The notes: a model not told the origin generated them from the letters alone. Shown: positions 8,493 to 18,479, counted from the first letter of the stretch. The stretch is DNA of 41,123 nucleotides from Klebsiella pneumoniae (GCA_943330855.2 CALQJI020000044.1:1-41123), one strand, 5' to 3'. Numbers and translations are program-made.

Positions 8493-8573
8493 TTAGCCAC
8501 AAAAGGGCGCAAAGAACTCAAAGGTAACGCGCGGCTTGGTTTTTTTGCGCTCTCTGCGCCCTTTCGCGGCTAA
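8493..8573. repeat. Inverted-repeat element with TTAGCC termini, between histidine phosphatase and prmA
   Basis: The left arm at 8493-8519 begins TTAGCCACAAAAGGGCGCAA. The right arm at 8547-8573 is its reverse complement at 22 of 27 positions, ending GCGGCTAA. About 27 bases including a run of seven T lie between the arms. The element fills the gap between the two genes and ends 6 bases before the prmA start codon, where a ribosome binding site would lie. Its termini and AAAGGGCGCAAAG core resemble dispersed intergenic palindromes. Confidence 0.8.
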
Positions 8574-8579
8574 TCCAAA

Positions 8580-9488
8580 ATGAAATCTGTCCCCCTCACC
8601 CAAGTTTCCATCGCCACCTCCCGCGAAGCCGAAGAGGCCGTCGCGGAGTTGGTCCTGCGTGTCTTGAGCCAGACGCCCTCGACTTACTTCGACGCCGAGA
8701 CGGGCGACACCACCGTCTCCACCTACTTGGAGAAGCCATCGCAGTGGAACGCCGCCGCGCGGGCCGAACTGCAAGCGGGTCTGCGCGCGCTCACCGAGTG
8801 CGGGTTGGACATCGGCCCCGGCGTAATCGCGTCGAGCAAGGTGCGCCGCGAGGACTGGGCGGAGTCGTGGAAGCGGCATTTCAAGCCGCTGGAGATCGGC
8901 ACCGCGCTGCTGCTCAAGCCGAGCTGGGAGAAGCGCAAGCCGCGCAAGGGTCAGGCCGTGATCATCCTCGACCCCGGTTTGAGCTTCGGGACCGGGCACC
9001 ATGCGACGACGGGATTTTGTCTGAGGCGACTCGTTATCGCCCGGACGACAGGCGCAAAGCAGTCCTTCTTGGACATCGGCACTGGCTCCGGAATCCTCGC
9101 TATCGCCGCCGCCAAGCTGGGTTACGCGCCCGTGCGTTGCTTCGACTTCGACCCCGAATCCGTCCGCGTGGCAAAGGCGAACGCGGTGCAGAACGATGTC
9201 GCTCACCTCGTGAAGCCCGTCCGCCGCGACCTCACGAAACTCCCGCCCGTCAGCGCCACGCGTTACCACGTCGTCTGCGCGAACTTGATTTTCGACCTCC
9301 TCCTCGCCGAGCGCGACCGCATCCTGAGCCATCTGCGGCCCGACGGCGGGTTGGTGCTGGCGGGTATTTTGCAGATCCAGTTCGCGAAGGTGGAACGCGC
9401 TTACCGACAGGCAGGCTGGAAACTCATCGCGACCGAAGTGGAGAAGGAGTGGCAGTCGGGGGCGTTCGTGCGTCGGGCAGGGAAGTAA
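8580..9488 (+). CDS. prmA: Ribosomal protein L11 methyltransferase
   Basis: SAM-dependent class I methyltransferase that trimethylates ribosomal protein L11. The 302 residues are typical. The N-terminal L11-binding region is followed by WAESWKRHFKPLEIG, the linker DPGLSFGTGHHATTGFCL (from about residue 131), motif I LDIGTGSGILAIAAAKLG, the acidic FDFDPESVRVAKANA, and CANLIFDLL, equivalent to the usual NI(L/I)A motif. The ATG at 8580 is preceded directly by the arm of an inverted repeat (CGGCTAATCCAAA) and has no Shine-Dalgarno. The FMN reductase follows after 107 bases. Closely related small-molecule methyltransferases exist, but the GTGHHATT signature favours PrmA. Confidence 0.92.
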   Translation: MKSVPLTQVSIATSREAEEAVAELVLRVLSQTPSTYFDAETGDTTVSTYLEKPSQWNAAARAELQAGLRALTECGLDIGPGVIASSKVRREDWAESWKRHFKPLEIGTALLLKPSWEKRKPRKGQAVIILDPGLSFGTGHHATTGFCLRRLVIARTTGAKQSFLDIGTGSGILAIAAAKLGYAPVRCFDFDPESVRVAKANAVQNDVAHLVKPVRRDLTKLPPVSATRYHVVCANLIFDLLLAERDRILSHLRPDGGLVLAGILQIQFAKVERAYRQAGWKLIATEVEKEWQSGAFVRRAGK

Positions 9489-9595
9489 GCGGTGATTTGT
9501 GAGCCGTCATTCGACTCCGCCTCATTACTAATCACTTCGGCCTCCCGCGTCCCGGCGGTTGCCGCGCCTCCGTTTTCCCGCTACCACATTCGGCC

Positions 9596-10183
9596 ATGTC
9601 TTCGCTCAACGTCCTCATCATCATCGGCACCACCAGCCGGAAGGGTTCCACACGTGTGGTGGGGCTTCATGTGGCCGAGCAGTTGCGGGCAGGAGGCTCT
9701 GTGGTGGATGTCTTCGATTACGAGGCGACGCCGCTGCCGCTCTTCAATCCCGACACCTCGTGGAGCGCGCCGGACTTCGCCGCGCTCAAGGCCCGCGTGG
9801 AGCGGGCGGACGCGCTGGTGCTGGTGACGCCGGATTACCACGGCAGCATGAGCAGCGCGCTGAAGAACTTCCTCGACCATTTCTGGAAGGAATACGCGGG
9901 CAAACTCTTCGCCAGCGTGGTCGGCTCGTTCGACAAGGGACTGACCGTGCATGACCAAATCCGCACGGTAGCGCGGCAGTGTTACGCGTGGACGCTGCCC
10001 TATGGCGTGACGTTCACGGACAAGGAAGATGTGCGCGACGGGGTGGTGGCGAGCGACGCGCTCCGGCAGCGCGTGGAAATGCTCGCGCGCGATGTGCGGG
10101 TATATGGCGCCCGGTTGGCGGAGCAGCGGTTGGCTGACTTGGCGGGGACGGAGCCGGGGTTCCTCGCGAAGCTGCGGAAGTGA
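9596..10183 (+). CDS. NADPH-dependent FMN reductase family protein
   Basis: The 195-residue flavodoxin-fold protein reduces FMN or quinone/azo-type substrates with NAD(P)H. Evidence: an N-terminal strand and phosphate loop LNVLIIIGTTSRKGSTRVV, the FMN-contacting segment LVTPDYHGSMSSALKNFLDH (about residues 79-98), and the VVGSFDKGL segment. The ATG at 9596 follows CATTCGGCC and begins just before the first strand. It sits between prmA and lpxC with about 107 bases on each side, so it is probably its own unit or a loose part of a cluster. The physiological substrate cannot be deduced. Confidence 0.88.
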   Translation: MSSLNVLIIIGTTSRKGSTRVVGLHVAEQLRAGGSVVDVFDYEATPLPLFNPDTSWSAPDFAALKARVERADALVLVTPDYHGSMSSALKNFLDHFWKEYAGKLFASVVGSFDKGLTVHDQIRTVARQCYAWTLPYGVTFTDKEDVRDGVVASDALRQRVEMLARDVRVYGARLAEQRLADLAGTEPGFLAKLRK

Positions 10184-10289
10184 GCGCCTCGCATCGGACA
10201 TCCGCGTGCATCGTTGGTTGAGCAGGAGAGTGTGTGGAGGACGACCTCCCGGCTTGCTAGGTGCCGGGGCAATTGCCTAGTGTCCGCGC

Positions 10290-11624
10290 GTGTCACAGCA
10301 GCAGACGCTACGGGAACCTGTCTCCTTTTCTGGTATCGGCCTCCACAGCGGAAGCCGGGTCAACATGACGTTTTTGCCAGCCCCGCCTGGCTCCGGCGTC
10401 CGCTTTCGGCGCGTGGATCTCGATGGCAAACCAGAGATCGAGGCGCGTGTGGAGCACGTCGTGGACACGAATCGCTCCACCACGCTGGGGAAGGGGAACG
10501 TGAAGATTCACACGGTGGAACACGTGCTCGCGGCGTTCAGCGGCGCGGGAGTGGACAATATCACCGTAGAGTTGGATGCGAGCGAACCCCCCATCGCGGA
10601 CGGCAGCTCGCGCGAATATCTGCGGATGATCGAAAAGGCCGGGCTGGTGCCACAGACGGAGTCACGCGCTCCATATCGAGTGACGGAGCCACTGCAACTT
10701 CAGGTAGGCGAGACGATGATGCAGGTGTTCCCGCACGACCGGTTGAAAATTTCCTGCACGAGTTCAGGCAGTGGCGGGCGGTTCACGCAGTTCTACAGCC
10801 TAGAAGTGACGCCGGAGACGTGGCCCACCGAACTCGCCCACGCGCGGACATTCTGCTTCTTCGAGGAGCTAGAGCTGCTTTACAAGAACGGGCTCATCAA
10901 AGGCGGCAGCTTGGAGAACGCCGTCGTCATCCGTGACGACGCGGTGCTGACGACGGAGCCGTTGCGCTACGAGAACGAGTTCGTGCGGCACAAGATTTTG
11001 GACATCCTTGGAGACTTGTCCTTGTTGGGTCGGCCGCTCCTCGGGCACATCGTCGCCATTCGTCCGAGCCACACGGGGAACTGTGAGTTGACCAAGCAAA
11101 TCACGGCACAGATGCGCAAGCCGGAGAAGGCCGTGCAGACCTTCTCGCCGCCGCCCGCGAAATCCGCCGAGGAAAATCTCGTCCGCGACGGCGCGACGCT
11201 GGACGTGATGCAGGTGATGAAGATTCTGCCGCACCGCCCTCCGTTCCTGATGGTGGACCTCGTGACGAAAATCGAGGGCAACCGCATCGTAGCACAGAAG
11301 AACGTGACAATGAGCGAGCCGGTCTTTGAAGGCCATTTCCCCGGCCATCCCATCCTGCCGGGCGTGCTGCAACTCGAAGCGATGGCACAGGTCGCAGGCA
11401 TCCTGATGATGCGGCAGGCGGAGAACGCCGGGAAGCTGGCTTACTTCATGTCGGCGGAGGAAGTGAAATGGCGTAAACCCGTCCGCCCCGGCGACGTGCT
11501 GGTGATTGATGTGACGATGACGAAAATGCGCGGCAAAATCGGCAAGGCGCGCGGCGAATGCTCGGTGAACGGCGAAGTCGTCAGCGAGGCGAACGTGACT
11601 TTCATGCTCATGGACAAGCAATGA
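10290..11624 (+). CDS. lpxC/fabZ: Bifunctional UDP-3-O-acyl-N-acetylglucosamine deacetylase / 3-hydroxyacyl-ACP dehydratase (LpxC-FabZ fusion)
   Basis: Residues 1-285 are LpxC, the committed deacetylation step of lipid A synthesis. Visible are HTVEHVLAAFSGAG (Glu77 and zinc ligand His78), HKILDILGDL (zinc ligands His234 and Asp238) and SHTGN with the likely catalytic His261. Residues 300-444 are FabZ, the hydroxyacyl-ACP dehydratase of fatty acid synthesis, with MKILPHRPPFLMVD, FEGHFPGHPILPGV (catalytic His349) and QLEAMAQ (Glu363). A short linker (FSPPPAKSAEENL) joins them. This fusion is well known in Bacteroidetes and some other diderms. The start is GTG 10290. The stop overlaps the lpxA start (ATGA), so the two are translationally coupled. 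Both domains retain their key residues. Confidence 0.96.
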   Translation: MSQQQTLREPVSFSGIGLHSGSRVNMTFLPAPPGSGVRFRRVDLDGKPEIEARVEHVVDTNRSTTLGKGNVKIHTVEHVLAAFSGAGVDNITVELDASEPPIADGSSREYLRMIEKAGLVPQTESRAPYRVTEPLQLQVGETMMQVFPHDRLKISCTSSGSGGRFTQFYSLEVTPETWPTELAHARTFCFFEELELLYKNGLIKGGSLENAVVIRDDAVLTTEPLRYENEFVRHKILDILGDLSLLGRPLLGHIVAIRPSHTGNCELTKQITAQMRKPEKAVQTFSPPPAKSAEENLVRDGATLDVMQVMKILPHRPPFLMVDLVTKIEGNRIVAQKNVTMSEPVFEGHFPGHPILPGVLQLEAMAQVAGILMMRQAENAGKLAYFMSAEEVKWRKPVRPGDVLVIDVTMTKMRGKIGKARGECSVNGEVVSEANVTFMLMDKQ

Positions 11625-12400
11625 GTTCCGCGAGCATTCATCCCACAGCGGTGGTTCATCCGAAGGCGAAGCTGGGCGAAGGCTGCGAGGTCGGGCCGTT
11701 CTGCGTCATCGGCGAGCACGTCACGCTTGGGGCGAGCTGCAAGCTTCACTCCCATGTTGTCGTGGACGGCCACACCACGCTCGGCGCAGGCAACGAACTC
11801 TTTCCCTTCGCTGCCATCGGCCTCAAGACGCAGGACTTGAAGTGGAAGGGCGGCGTCACCCGCACGGTCATCGGCGACCACAACGTCTTCCGCGAGAACA
11901 CCACCGTCCACAGCGCCACCAACGACGGCGACGCCACCGTCATCGGCTCACACAACCACTTCCTCGCCTACACCCACATCGCGCACGACTGCGTGGTGGG
12001 CAGCCACATTGTCATGTCGAATGTCGGCACCCTCGCCGGCCACGTCCTCGTCGAGGACCACGCCATCATCGGCGGGCTGGCGGCGGTGCATCAGTTCTGC
12101 CGCATCGGGCGCATGGCCATCATCGGCGGCTGCTCGAAGGTCGTGCAAGACGTGCCGCCCTTCATGCTCGCGGACGGCAACCCCGCAGAGACGAAGGCAC
12201 TCAACAAGGTCGGCCTCGAGCGCAACGGCGTGTCCGAAGCTGCGCAGGCCGCGCTGAAGAAGGCGTTCAAAATCCTCTTCCGCGAAGGGCTGACCGTGTC
12301 GAACGCGCTCGCGAAGATTGAGCAAGAACTCCCCGTGTTTCCAGAGTTGCAGCACCTCATCGCCTTCGTGAAGGCGAGCGAGCGCGGCATCAGCAAGTGA
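11621..12400 (+). CDS. lpxA: Acyl-ACP--UDP-N-acetylglucosamine O-acyltransferase
   Basis: First step of lipid A synthesis: it transfers a 3-hydroxyacyl group from ACP to UDP-GlcNAc. The 259 residues show the left-handed beta-helix hexapeptide repeats from the N terminus (IHPTAVVHPKAKLGEGCEVG), then KWKGGVTRTVIGDHNVFRE, the catalytic-His segment YTHIAHDCVVG, GGLAAVHQFCRIG and DVPPFMLADGNPA. The C terminus is the helical domain. ATG 11621 overlaps the lpxC-fabZ stop by four bases. The upstream partner makes the hydroxyacyl-ACP's dehydration product (FabZ) and performs the next lipid A step (LpxC), so three adjacent activities at the fatty-acid/lipid A branch point are made together. Confidence 0.97.
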   Translation: MSSASIHPTAVVHPKAKLGEGCEVGPFCVIGEHVTLGASCKLHSHVVVDGHTTLGAGNELFPFAAIGLKTQDLKWKGGVTRTVIGDHNVFRENTTVHSATNDGDATVIGSHNHFLAYTHIAHDCVVGSHIVMSNVGTLAGHVLVEDHAIIGGLAAVHQFCRIGRMAIIGGCSKVVQDVPPFMLADGNPAETKALNKVGLERNGVSEAAQAALKKAFKILFREGLTVSNALAKIEQELPVFPELQHLIAFVKASERGISK

Positions 12401-12705
12401 CGAAATGGGAGGTGTTCGGTGCTTGGTGGCGGCTCCTGCGACAGCCAGCACTTCATTTCTCTCCGTGAACCTCCCAAGGAAGACGAAGCCGGGAAGTCAT
12501 CCAGTTCCAAACTTCGTTACTTGGCCTCAAAACTCCGAGCACGCACTGCCGGGCAATTCGACGAAGCGGTGGTGAAGGCTTTGTGTTGGGGCCTACACCC
12601 ATCACCAAGCCACGGTCCGCGTGCTCCAGGTGTCGGAGTCATCCCCGTGCAACCAGCGGGTCCCTCCAAGTGGGGGACGAGTCCTACCGTCGGAGACCCA
12701 TCAGC
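12401..12705. other. 305-bp intergenic region between convergent lpxA and DUF1501 genes
   Basis: No gene is recognised. A plus-strand frame from 12419 is open but low in information and runs antisense through the DUF1501 gene. On the minus strand, GTCCCCCACTTGGAGGGAC near 12660-12680 can form a short imperfect hairpin downstream of the DUF1501 gene, but no T-run follows, so I do not call it a terminator. Confidence 0.5.
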
Positions 12706-14022
12706 TCAACTGAACAACTGCCGCGCTGGCTCACCGCGATCCGTGATCGGCACCGGGCGCGGGCCGTCAAAGATGTTCTTCGACGGGTCAATGCCGAGCG
12801 CGCAATGGATGGTCGCGTGCAGGTCGGGCACAGAGAGCGGTTGCTTCACGGGGGCCTTTGCCAGCTCATCGGTCTCGCCGACGACCTGCCCGGTCTTCAA
12901 GCCGCCGCCTGCGAGCGCGATGCTGAACGCCTTGCCTTGGTGACCGCGTCCACCGCCGCCATCGAACTCCGGCGGGCGGCCAAACTCCGTCGCCACCACG
13001 ATGAGCGTCTTGTCCAGTAGCCGGTTCTTCTCCAAGTCGGACACGAGCGCGGCCAGCCCTTGGTCGAGCTGCTGGATGAGGATGTGCTGGTTGAGCTGGC
13101 CGTCGTTGTGCGTGTCCCAGCCGGTGCCGTTGATGAAGTTCAGGTTGAAGGAAACCTCGATGAAGCGCACGCCGCGCTGCACCAGCCGGCGCGCCAGCAT
13201 GCAGCGCTGGCCGAACTCGCCGCCGTAGGTCTGCCGCAGCGACGACGCCTCGGTGGTGAGGTTGAACGCCTTCATGAAGTCGCCGTTCGCCAGCGTGAAA
13301 GACGAGCCGACGGCCTCGTCGTAGTCAGCGACAACCTTGTCGCCGGGGTTGCGCGCGGCGTAGCCCTTGCGTAGTTCGCCGAGCAACCGCTCACGGTCGG
13401 CGGCGCGCGCGGAGTTGACGTAGCTCGGGCGCGTGAGACCGGCGGGGCCTTTCTCCGTGTCGGTGAGATAAACGTAGCCGTGCTTCGCGCCCAGGAAGCC
13501 GGGGCCGCGCATAATCATCGGGTAGCCAATGACGACGTAGGGCGGGATGCCGTCCGCCAGTGCGCCGCGCTCGTGCGCGACGAGCGAGCCGATGCTCGGA
13601 TACGTGATGGTGCCCGTGGGCCGACGGCCCGTGTGGACGAAGTTCGTGGCGGCGGCGTGCTCGTCAATGATGTCGTGGTTCACCGTGCGCAGGAGGGCGA
13701 AGCGGTCGAGAATCTTGGCGCAGCCCTTGAGATGCTCGCAGACCTGCACGCCGGGGATGGCGGTGTCAATGGCCGGGTAGGCGGAGCCGGCGATCTTCTT
13801 CTGCGGGTCGCCGACGCGCTTGGGGTCCCACGTGTCCATGTGCGCTGCGCCGCCGCCGAGCCAGACGAAGATACAATGCTCGGCCTTGCCCTGCGGGTAG
13901 GTTTTCTTCTCTTGGGCGAAGAGCGGGGAAAGTCCGCCGAGGCTGAGGGCGGCTGCGCCCGTGCCGGCGCGGGCGAGGAAGGCGCGGCGGTTCAATGAGG
14001 TGGCTTCAAGGTTCATGTTCAT
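12706..14022 (-). CDS. DUF1501 domain protein with twin-arginine-type signal
   Basis: The 438-residue protein belongs to the DUF1501 family, a sulfatase/alkaline-phosphatase-like fold abundant in Planctomycetes and Verrucomicrobia. The N terminus has a twin-arginine-like signal ([20 protein letters not shown], Arg12-Arg13), so export is expected. Family segments are [63 protein letters not shown] and [19 protein letters not shown]. The gene lies just downstream of the LamG-DUF1549-DUF1553 gene on the same strand, an arrangement seen repeatedly in these phyla that suggests the two products act together outside the cytoplasm. A second in-frame ATG lies two codons in, at 14016. The biochemical activity is not established. 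Confidence 0.92.
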   Translation of the reverse strand: MNMNLEATSLNRRAFLARAGTGAAALSLGGLSPLFAQEKKTYPQGKAEHCIFVWLGGGAAHMDTWDPKRVGDPQKKIAGSAYPAIDTAIPGVQVCEHLKGCAKILDRFALLRTVNHDIIDEHAAATNFVHTGRRPTGTITYPSIGSLVAHERGALADGIPPYVVIGYPMIMRGPGFLGAKHGYVYLTDTEKGPAGLTRPSYVNSARAADRERLLGELRKGYAARNPGDKVVADYDEAVGSSFTLANGDFMKAFNLTTEASSLRQTYGGEFGQRCMLARRLVQRGVRFIEVSFNLNFINGTGWDTHNDGQLNQHILIQQLDQGLAALVSDLEKNRLLDKTLIVVATEFGRPPEFDGGGGRGHQGKAFSIALAGGGLKTGQVVGETDELAKAPVKQPLSVPDLHATIHCALGIDPSKNIFDGPRPVPITDRGEPARQLFS

Positions 14023-14048
14023 GTCTGAGTCTCAAAGTTCAATTGTCA

Positions 14049-14144
14049 TCAGTTCGTCCCGTGGCTGAACAGGTCGAGGAGTGTCGCGTGCTCCGGCATC
14101 CGGTTCACGAGGTCCAGCACGAGCGCTTTCTCATTCGTGTTCAC
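14049..14144 (-). CDS. Possible 31-residue ORF overlapping the DUF1553 stop codon
   Basis: A GTG at 14144 overlaps the TGA of the upstream gene (GTGA) and opens a 31-codon frame that ends with TGA at 14049, 26 bases before the DUF1501 start. The peptide begins [19 protein letters not shown] and ends LFSHGTN. It has a codon usage and a helix-like pattern (alternating Leu/Val with charged residues) like its neighbours. It fills most of the 118-base gap in what looks like an operon. It could be a real coupled small gene, a C-terminal piece left by a frameshift, or chance. The upstream protein already has a normal family ending ([10 protein letters not shown]), which argues against a frameshift. 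Confidence 0.35.
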   Translation of the reverse strand: MNTNEKALVLDLVNRMPEHATLLDLFSHGTN

Positions 14145-17100
14145 GGCACGAACACAAACTCCGGGGAGTTCACCATCGCCCACAGGACGTCTTCCATGCG
14201 CTCGCGCCAGTCGTGCTTAAGTCGCGGTGTGGCGGCGTCGCCGAGTCGGGCCTTCTCCTCGACGGCGAGCTTGATTTCGGTGGCCTTCGCGTTGAGGTGG
14301 TTCGACCAGCTCAAGAGCTGGCTGGGGTCGTAGTCCTTGCGCACGGACTTGCCAGCGGACACGACGCGGTCGGCGTAGCCGGCCTCGAGGTGATTGCGAA
14401 AGCTCTCTCGCTCCGCGCTCGTGGGTGGGCGGGAGAGGACTCGGAGCGTCACGGCCTCGATGAGTTCCGGCAGCGGCTGCGCGCGTGTGAGCACGTCCAC
14501 GAGTTCGCAATCGTCCGAGAGGCGCGTCACGCGGCCGTTGCCCATGTCGCCGTTGGCGAGCACGGCGGGCTGAAGGACGTTGGGCGAGTGGTCGCGCACG
14601 GAGAGCGGGCCTTGCCGCGTCTCGCGCCAGCCGAACATCAACAGCACGTCCGTGATGGCCTGCGTCCGGGGCAGCGAGAGCGCGGGGCGGTCGCGGTCGT
14701 TCGAGAGGCCGGTGAACTCCCACGCGCGACGCGGCACGCCCAGCGTGAGGAAGTCCTTCGCCGAGCGGCGGCTGTCGTTGTCGAGCGTGAGCAGCTCGGA
14801 ATCCATGCGCTTGCCGACGACGGCGAACATCGAGTCCACCAACTGCTCGGCCTGCAACCGCCGCCGCGCGGGCGACGCGAACAGGCGGTCCGCCGACTCG
14901 TCGGACGCGGGTGTGTGCAGGCCGGCGACGCGCTGATACGTGTGCGAGTTGAAGACGAGCCGCGCGAGGTGTTTCAAGTCGTAGCCATTCACCACGAACT
15001 CACGCGCAAGCCACGCCAGCAGCTCCGGGTGCGACGCGGTCTTGTTCTCCCAGTCGTCCACCGGCTCGATGAAGCCCCAGCCGAGGTAGCGCTTCCACAC
15101 GCGGTTGACCATGACCTGCGCGAAGCGCTCATTCTCCGGCGACGTGACGAACGCGGCGAGCTGCTCGCGGGAATTCTTCGCGTCGCGCGCGAGGCTGGCG
15201 GACGACTCGCCGTGCAACAGCGCGGTGAACGGGAAGTTCGGCTCCACTTTCTCGCCGGGGTGCAACGTGACCTGGATGCGGCGGCCCACCTTGATGTTGG
15301 CGTTCGCGGGGATGGAGCTGCTCTTGGGCACGTCCTGCGCGCCCTGCTTGAGCATCGCGGCGAGGCTGAACAAATCCTTCTGCTTGAAGTCGTGATAGGG
15401 CGCGTCGTGGCAGCGGGCGCACGCGAGGTTCATCGCGAGGAAGGCCGAGGAAACAATCTGCGCGCGGTCCGCCATCGGCACGTCGTTCTGCGTCGCGATG
15501 CCGAAGCCCGCCGGGCCGCCGTGATAGACGCTGCCCTCCATCGCAATCAGCTCGGTGGCGAAGTGGTCCATCGGCCGGTTGTCGAGAAACGCCTCATGAA
15601 TCCACCAGCGGAAGGGGCCGGTGTTGTTGAGCGTGGGCTTGAGGATGGCGGGGTTCTCAGCGAGCACGTCTTGCCAGTAGCCGACCCAGTTGTCCGCCCA
15701 GCCGGGCTGCGCGAGGAAGCGGTCAATCGCGTTCGCGCGGCGGGCCTTCGCGTCGTCGGCGAGGAAGCGCTTGATTTGCTCAGGCGTCGGCGGGAGGCCG
15801 ACGGTGTCGAGCGCGAGGCGGCGGAGGAAGGCGAGGTCGTCCACGAGCGGCGCGGGTTTCACCTTCGCGGCTTCAAGCCGCGCGCCGATGAAGCGGTCAA
15901 CGGCGTTCTGGACCGGCGTCGCGGCGGAGACGGACGGCACGGCGAGCGCGGGCTTGGCGGCAAGCGCCTTGCGCGCGAGGTCGTGGCGCTGCGCCCAATA
16001 ATTGTGTTCCTCGGCGGCGAAATCCTTGCGGCGCTGCGCGTCCACGGTGGCGAGCGTGGCGAGCTGCGTGTCAGTGAAGGCGGTCCAGCCGGCGTCGGTG
16101 TGCGGGATTTTTTCCTTCGGCGCGAGCAGGTGGAACAGCTCGTTGCCGCGCGCGAGGCTCACCGTGAGTTCGCCGACTTCCGGCTTCAGCCCCTTGCCGC
16201 CGATGATGCCTTCGAGCACGAAGAGGTGTTCGCCGCCCTTGGATTTAAGCGTGAGCCATTGCTCGTTGTGACCGGTGTGCGGGAAGCGCAGGCCAGCGGG
16301 ATAATCCGCGCCGGGCGGCTCCTCCACCTTCCCGTGACCGCTGCCGTTCGGGATGATGAACTTCGTCTGGCCGAGCTGCTTGCCGTCCACGAACAGCCGC
16401 GCGCTCTGGAGCGAGCGAAGCAGGACGCGATGCTCGCCCGCCGGCAGCGTGACCTTCGCCGTGGCGCGGAGCAGGAACGGATTCGAGCGGTCCACGCGCA
16501 CGCCACGCGCCGAGTATTTGGTCGGCGTGTTGACGAATCCGAACGCGGACTCGGTGTAAACTTCCACCGGTGCGCCGGGCGCGAAGTTCCAGTTCGGCGT
16601 GGCGGAGATGCCCTCGATGACTTCCACCTGCACGCGGTCCTTGGGCAGCTTGGCGAGGTCGAACTTCGGCGCGGGCGGGACGTGGTTGAAGCGGTCCTTC
16701 AAGCTGCTGGCCGAGAGCGCGCGGCGGTGGATGGCGACCTCGTTGATGAGGCCGTTGAACGAGCTGCCAGCCTGCGCGCCCATCGAGGAACCAATCCACA
16801 GCTCGTCGTCGTCCACGACCGGCGGGGCGTCGGACTTGCCGCCCATGTCCCAAGTGCCCTTGACCTCCATGCCGTCAATGTAGCCCTTGATGCTCGCGCT
16901 CTTGCCGAAGGTGTAAGTCACCGCGACGTGATGCCAGCCGGAGCCGGGCGCGAAGCCGTCCGTCGAAGTCCAGCGATGCCAGTGCTTCTCAGATTGCTCC
17001 TTTGACTTCTTCGCACCGGCGACCGCGCCCTCCGCGTCGCGGAACAGAAAGCTCACGCACGCCGCGCTGTCGTCGCCGCGCAGACGCAGCGCGTAGTTCT

Positions 17101-17569
17101 GGTTGTCCGACGCAAAGCCCTTGTTGCCCGTGCGCCCCTTGCCGACGACATAGACCTGCTGGCCGTCCTTGATGCTGTGCGCGAACACCCACGCTTCGAG
17201 CGTGAGCGAATCGCCCTGACCGAAATCCAGCGGACTTTTCGCGCCGGGGTCTTTCACGCGGATGAACTCGCCCTTGCCGCTGAAGCCCGCCGCCGTGCTG
17301 TCCGGCTCGAACTCCGGGAACTCCGTCGCCAGTTGCGCGCGCTGACCGAGCTGCACCTTGCCCTCGACGGTGCCGTTGAGCGCCGATGCGTTCGCCCCGG
17401 GCGCGAGGTTCAGCGCCGTGCTGCCGCTGGCGTCGTTCAAGCGCCAGTAAGCCACCGGCTTGTCCGCAAGAATCAAGTCGGCGTAACGCGAGGGCTTGGT
17501 GGCCGTTGCCGCATGGGCAGACACGGCGGCAACAATGAGGAAGGCGAAGGCGAAGCGCGGCGTGTTCAT
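14141..17569 (-). CDS. Secreted LamG - DUF1549 - DUF1553 protein with one CxxCH motif
   Basis: The 1142-residue product begins with a signal peptide ([20 protein letters not shown]). Residues of about 30-310 form a LamG/concanavalin-like module ([53 protein letters not shown]). A middle beta-rich region (about 320-520) resembles a PA14-like or carbohydrate-binding segment ([14 protein letters not shown]). DUF1549 follows ([19 protein letters not shown]) with CARCH at residues 717-721 and [17 protein letters not shown]1553 is C-terminal ([41 protein letters not shown]). It is probably an exported heme-binding protein tied to polysaccharide use, but the substrate is unknown. It is followed by the DUF1501 gene. 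Confidence 0.92.
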   Translation of the reverse strand: MNTPRFAFAFLIVAAVSAHAATATKPSRYADLILADKPVAYWRLNDASGSTALNLAPGANASALNGTVEGKVQLGQRAQLATEFPEFEPDSTAAGFSGKGEFIRVKDPGAKSPLDFGQGDSLTLEAWVFAHSIKDGQQVYVVGKGRTGNKGFASDNQNYALRLRGDDSAACVSFLFRDAEGAVAGAKKSKEQSEKHWHRWTSTDGFAPGSGWHHVAVTYTFGKSASIKGYIDGMEVKGTWDMGGKSDAPPVVDDDELWIGSSMGAQAGSSFNGLINEVAIHRRALSASSLKDRFNHVPPAPKFDLAKLPKDRVQVEVIEGISATPNWNFAPGAPVEVYTESAFGFVNTPTKYSARGVRVDRSNPFLLRATAKVTLPAGEHRVLLRSLQSARLFVDGKQLGQTKFIIPNGSGHGKVEEPPGADYPAGLRFPHTGHNEQWLTLKSKGGEHLFVLEGIIGGKGLKPEVGELTVSLARGNELFHLLAPKEKIPHTDAGWTAFTDTQLATLATVDAQRRKDFAAEEHNYWAQRHDLARKALAAKPALAVPSVSAATPVQNAVDRFIGARLEAAKVKPAPLVDDLAFLRRLALDTVGLPPTPEQIKRFLADDAKARRANAIDRFLAQPGWADNWVGYWQDVLAENPAILKPTLNNTGPFRWWIHEAFLDNRPMDHFATELIAMEGSVYHGGPAGFGIATQNDVPMADRAQIVSSAFLAMNLACARCHDAPYHDFKQKDLFSLAAMLKQGAQDVPKSSSIPANANIKVGRRIQVTLHPGEKVEPNFPFTALLHGESSASLARDAKNSREQLAAFVTSPENERFAQVMVNRVWKRYLGWGFIEPVDDWENKTASHPELLAWLAREFVVNGYDLKHLARLVFNSHTYQRVAGLHTPASDESADRLFASPARRRLQAEQLVDSMFAVVGKRMDSELLTLDNDSRRSAKDFLTLGVPRRAWEFTGLSNDRDRPALSLPRTQAITDVLLMFGWRETRQGPLSVRDHSPNVLQPAVLANGDMGNGRVTRLSDDCELVDVLTRAQPLPELIEAVTLRVLSRPPTSAERESFRNHLEAGYADRVVSAGKSVRKDYDPSQLLSWSNHLNAKATEIKLAVEEKARLGDAATPRLKHDWRERMEDVLWAMVNSPEFVFVP

Positions 17570-17696
17570 GTGGCGTCAACAGACTAGCAACAGACGGTGG
17601 CGAGACAATGGCGAATCAACCCGGCGGATCAACCCTCTTGCTGGCCGAAGGCCGTTGTGCCAAGTTGCCAGCGTTCGCCACCAACTCGTCCCAGCC

Positions 17697-18479
17697 ATGA
17701 AACCATCCATGCCGCGCCACCGCACTGGTTTCACCTTGATCGAATTGCTCGTCGTCATCGCCATCATCGCGATCCTCGCCGGGCTGCTCCTGCCCGCGCT
17801 CTCCAGCGCCAAGAAGAAGGCTGTCGGCATCAAGTGCCTGAGCAACAACCGCCAGATTTCACTCGCGAGCCGCCTCTACATTGACGACCACGATGACGAG
17901 TTCCTGCGGCTGTGGCGCGATCGCATCGCCGCAACCGACCCGGCTGTGGCACGGCTCATCGTGCCAGCACCGACAGCCATTTGGTGGGTGGACACGTTGT
18001 ATCAATTGGAGCGGACCTTGCCGGACCCGAAGATTTTCAACTGCCCCGCGCTCAAGGTGGACTCGACGACCGTTGCCAGTTCCACCACGCCGGGAGCCAG
18101 CGGCTATCCGCTGGGCATCGGCATGGGCTTCCGGGCGGGAGCAGGCGGAATCGCCTTCACCGCCACCAGCACGACCAAATCCCGCGAGAACGAGGTCGCG
18201 AAGCCGAGCGCCACCCTGATCTTCGCCGACGCGGGTGACCTCATGACCCCCATCAACGCCGATCCGGATCGGTGGGTGGAGAAGCCGCTCGCCTCGGCGG
18301 TCTATTTCCGTCCACCCACGGATGCGACCTACACCTCTACTCCGGTGCGCGTGGTCGCGCGCCATGTGGGTCGCACCCCGTCGGGCTTCGTGGACGGCCA
18401 CGCGGAATCCCTCAAGCCCAGTGCCATCGGCTTCCCGTTGCCCGCCGGCGACCCGCTGGCGCTGTGGGACCGGGACTAA
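17697..18479 (+). CDS. Type II secretion/type IV pilin-like pseudopilin (verrucomicrobial DUF1559-like group)
   Basis: The 260-residue protein has a short basic leader and the class III prepilin cleavage and helix region [16 protein letters not shown], with cleavage expected after the Gly before Phe. The hydrophobic helix continues to [12 protein letters not shown]. The rest is a globular head with [36 protein letters not shown] and GFVDGHAES, features of the large H-X9-DG-type pseudopilin families common in PVC bacteria. ATG 17697 is chosen because it gives a normal prepilin leader; the open frame extends to 17496 but overlaps the divergent gene. No secretion or pilus assembly genes are nearby, so this is one of many dispersed paralogues; a second one is at 40659. 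Confidence 0.88.
   Translation: MKPSMPRHRTGFTLIELLVVIAIIAILAGLLLPALSSAKKKAVGIKCLSNNRQISLASRLYIDDHDDEFLRLWRDRIAATDPAVARLIVPAPTAIWWVDTLYQLERTLPDPKIFNCPALKVDSTTVASSTTPGASGYPLGIGMGFRAGAGGIAFTATSTTKSRENEVAKPSATLIFADAGDLMTPINADPDRWVEKPLASAVYFRPPTDATYTSTPVRVVARHVGRTPSGFVDGHAESLKPSAIGFPLPAGDPLALWDRD

Noticed and set aside
12660..12680. Terminator for the DUF1501 gene
   Set aside because: The stem is short and imperfect and there is no T-run on the minus strand.
12419..12943. 174-codon plus-strand frame after lpxA
   Set aside because: Its second half is antisense to the DUF1501 gene and its first half has no recognisable feature.
14081..17005. 974-codon plus-strand open frame
   Set aside because: It is fully antisense to the LamG-DUF1549-DUF1553 gene, is Arg/His/Glu-rich without any family motif, and is explained by high GC and codon bias.
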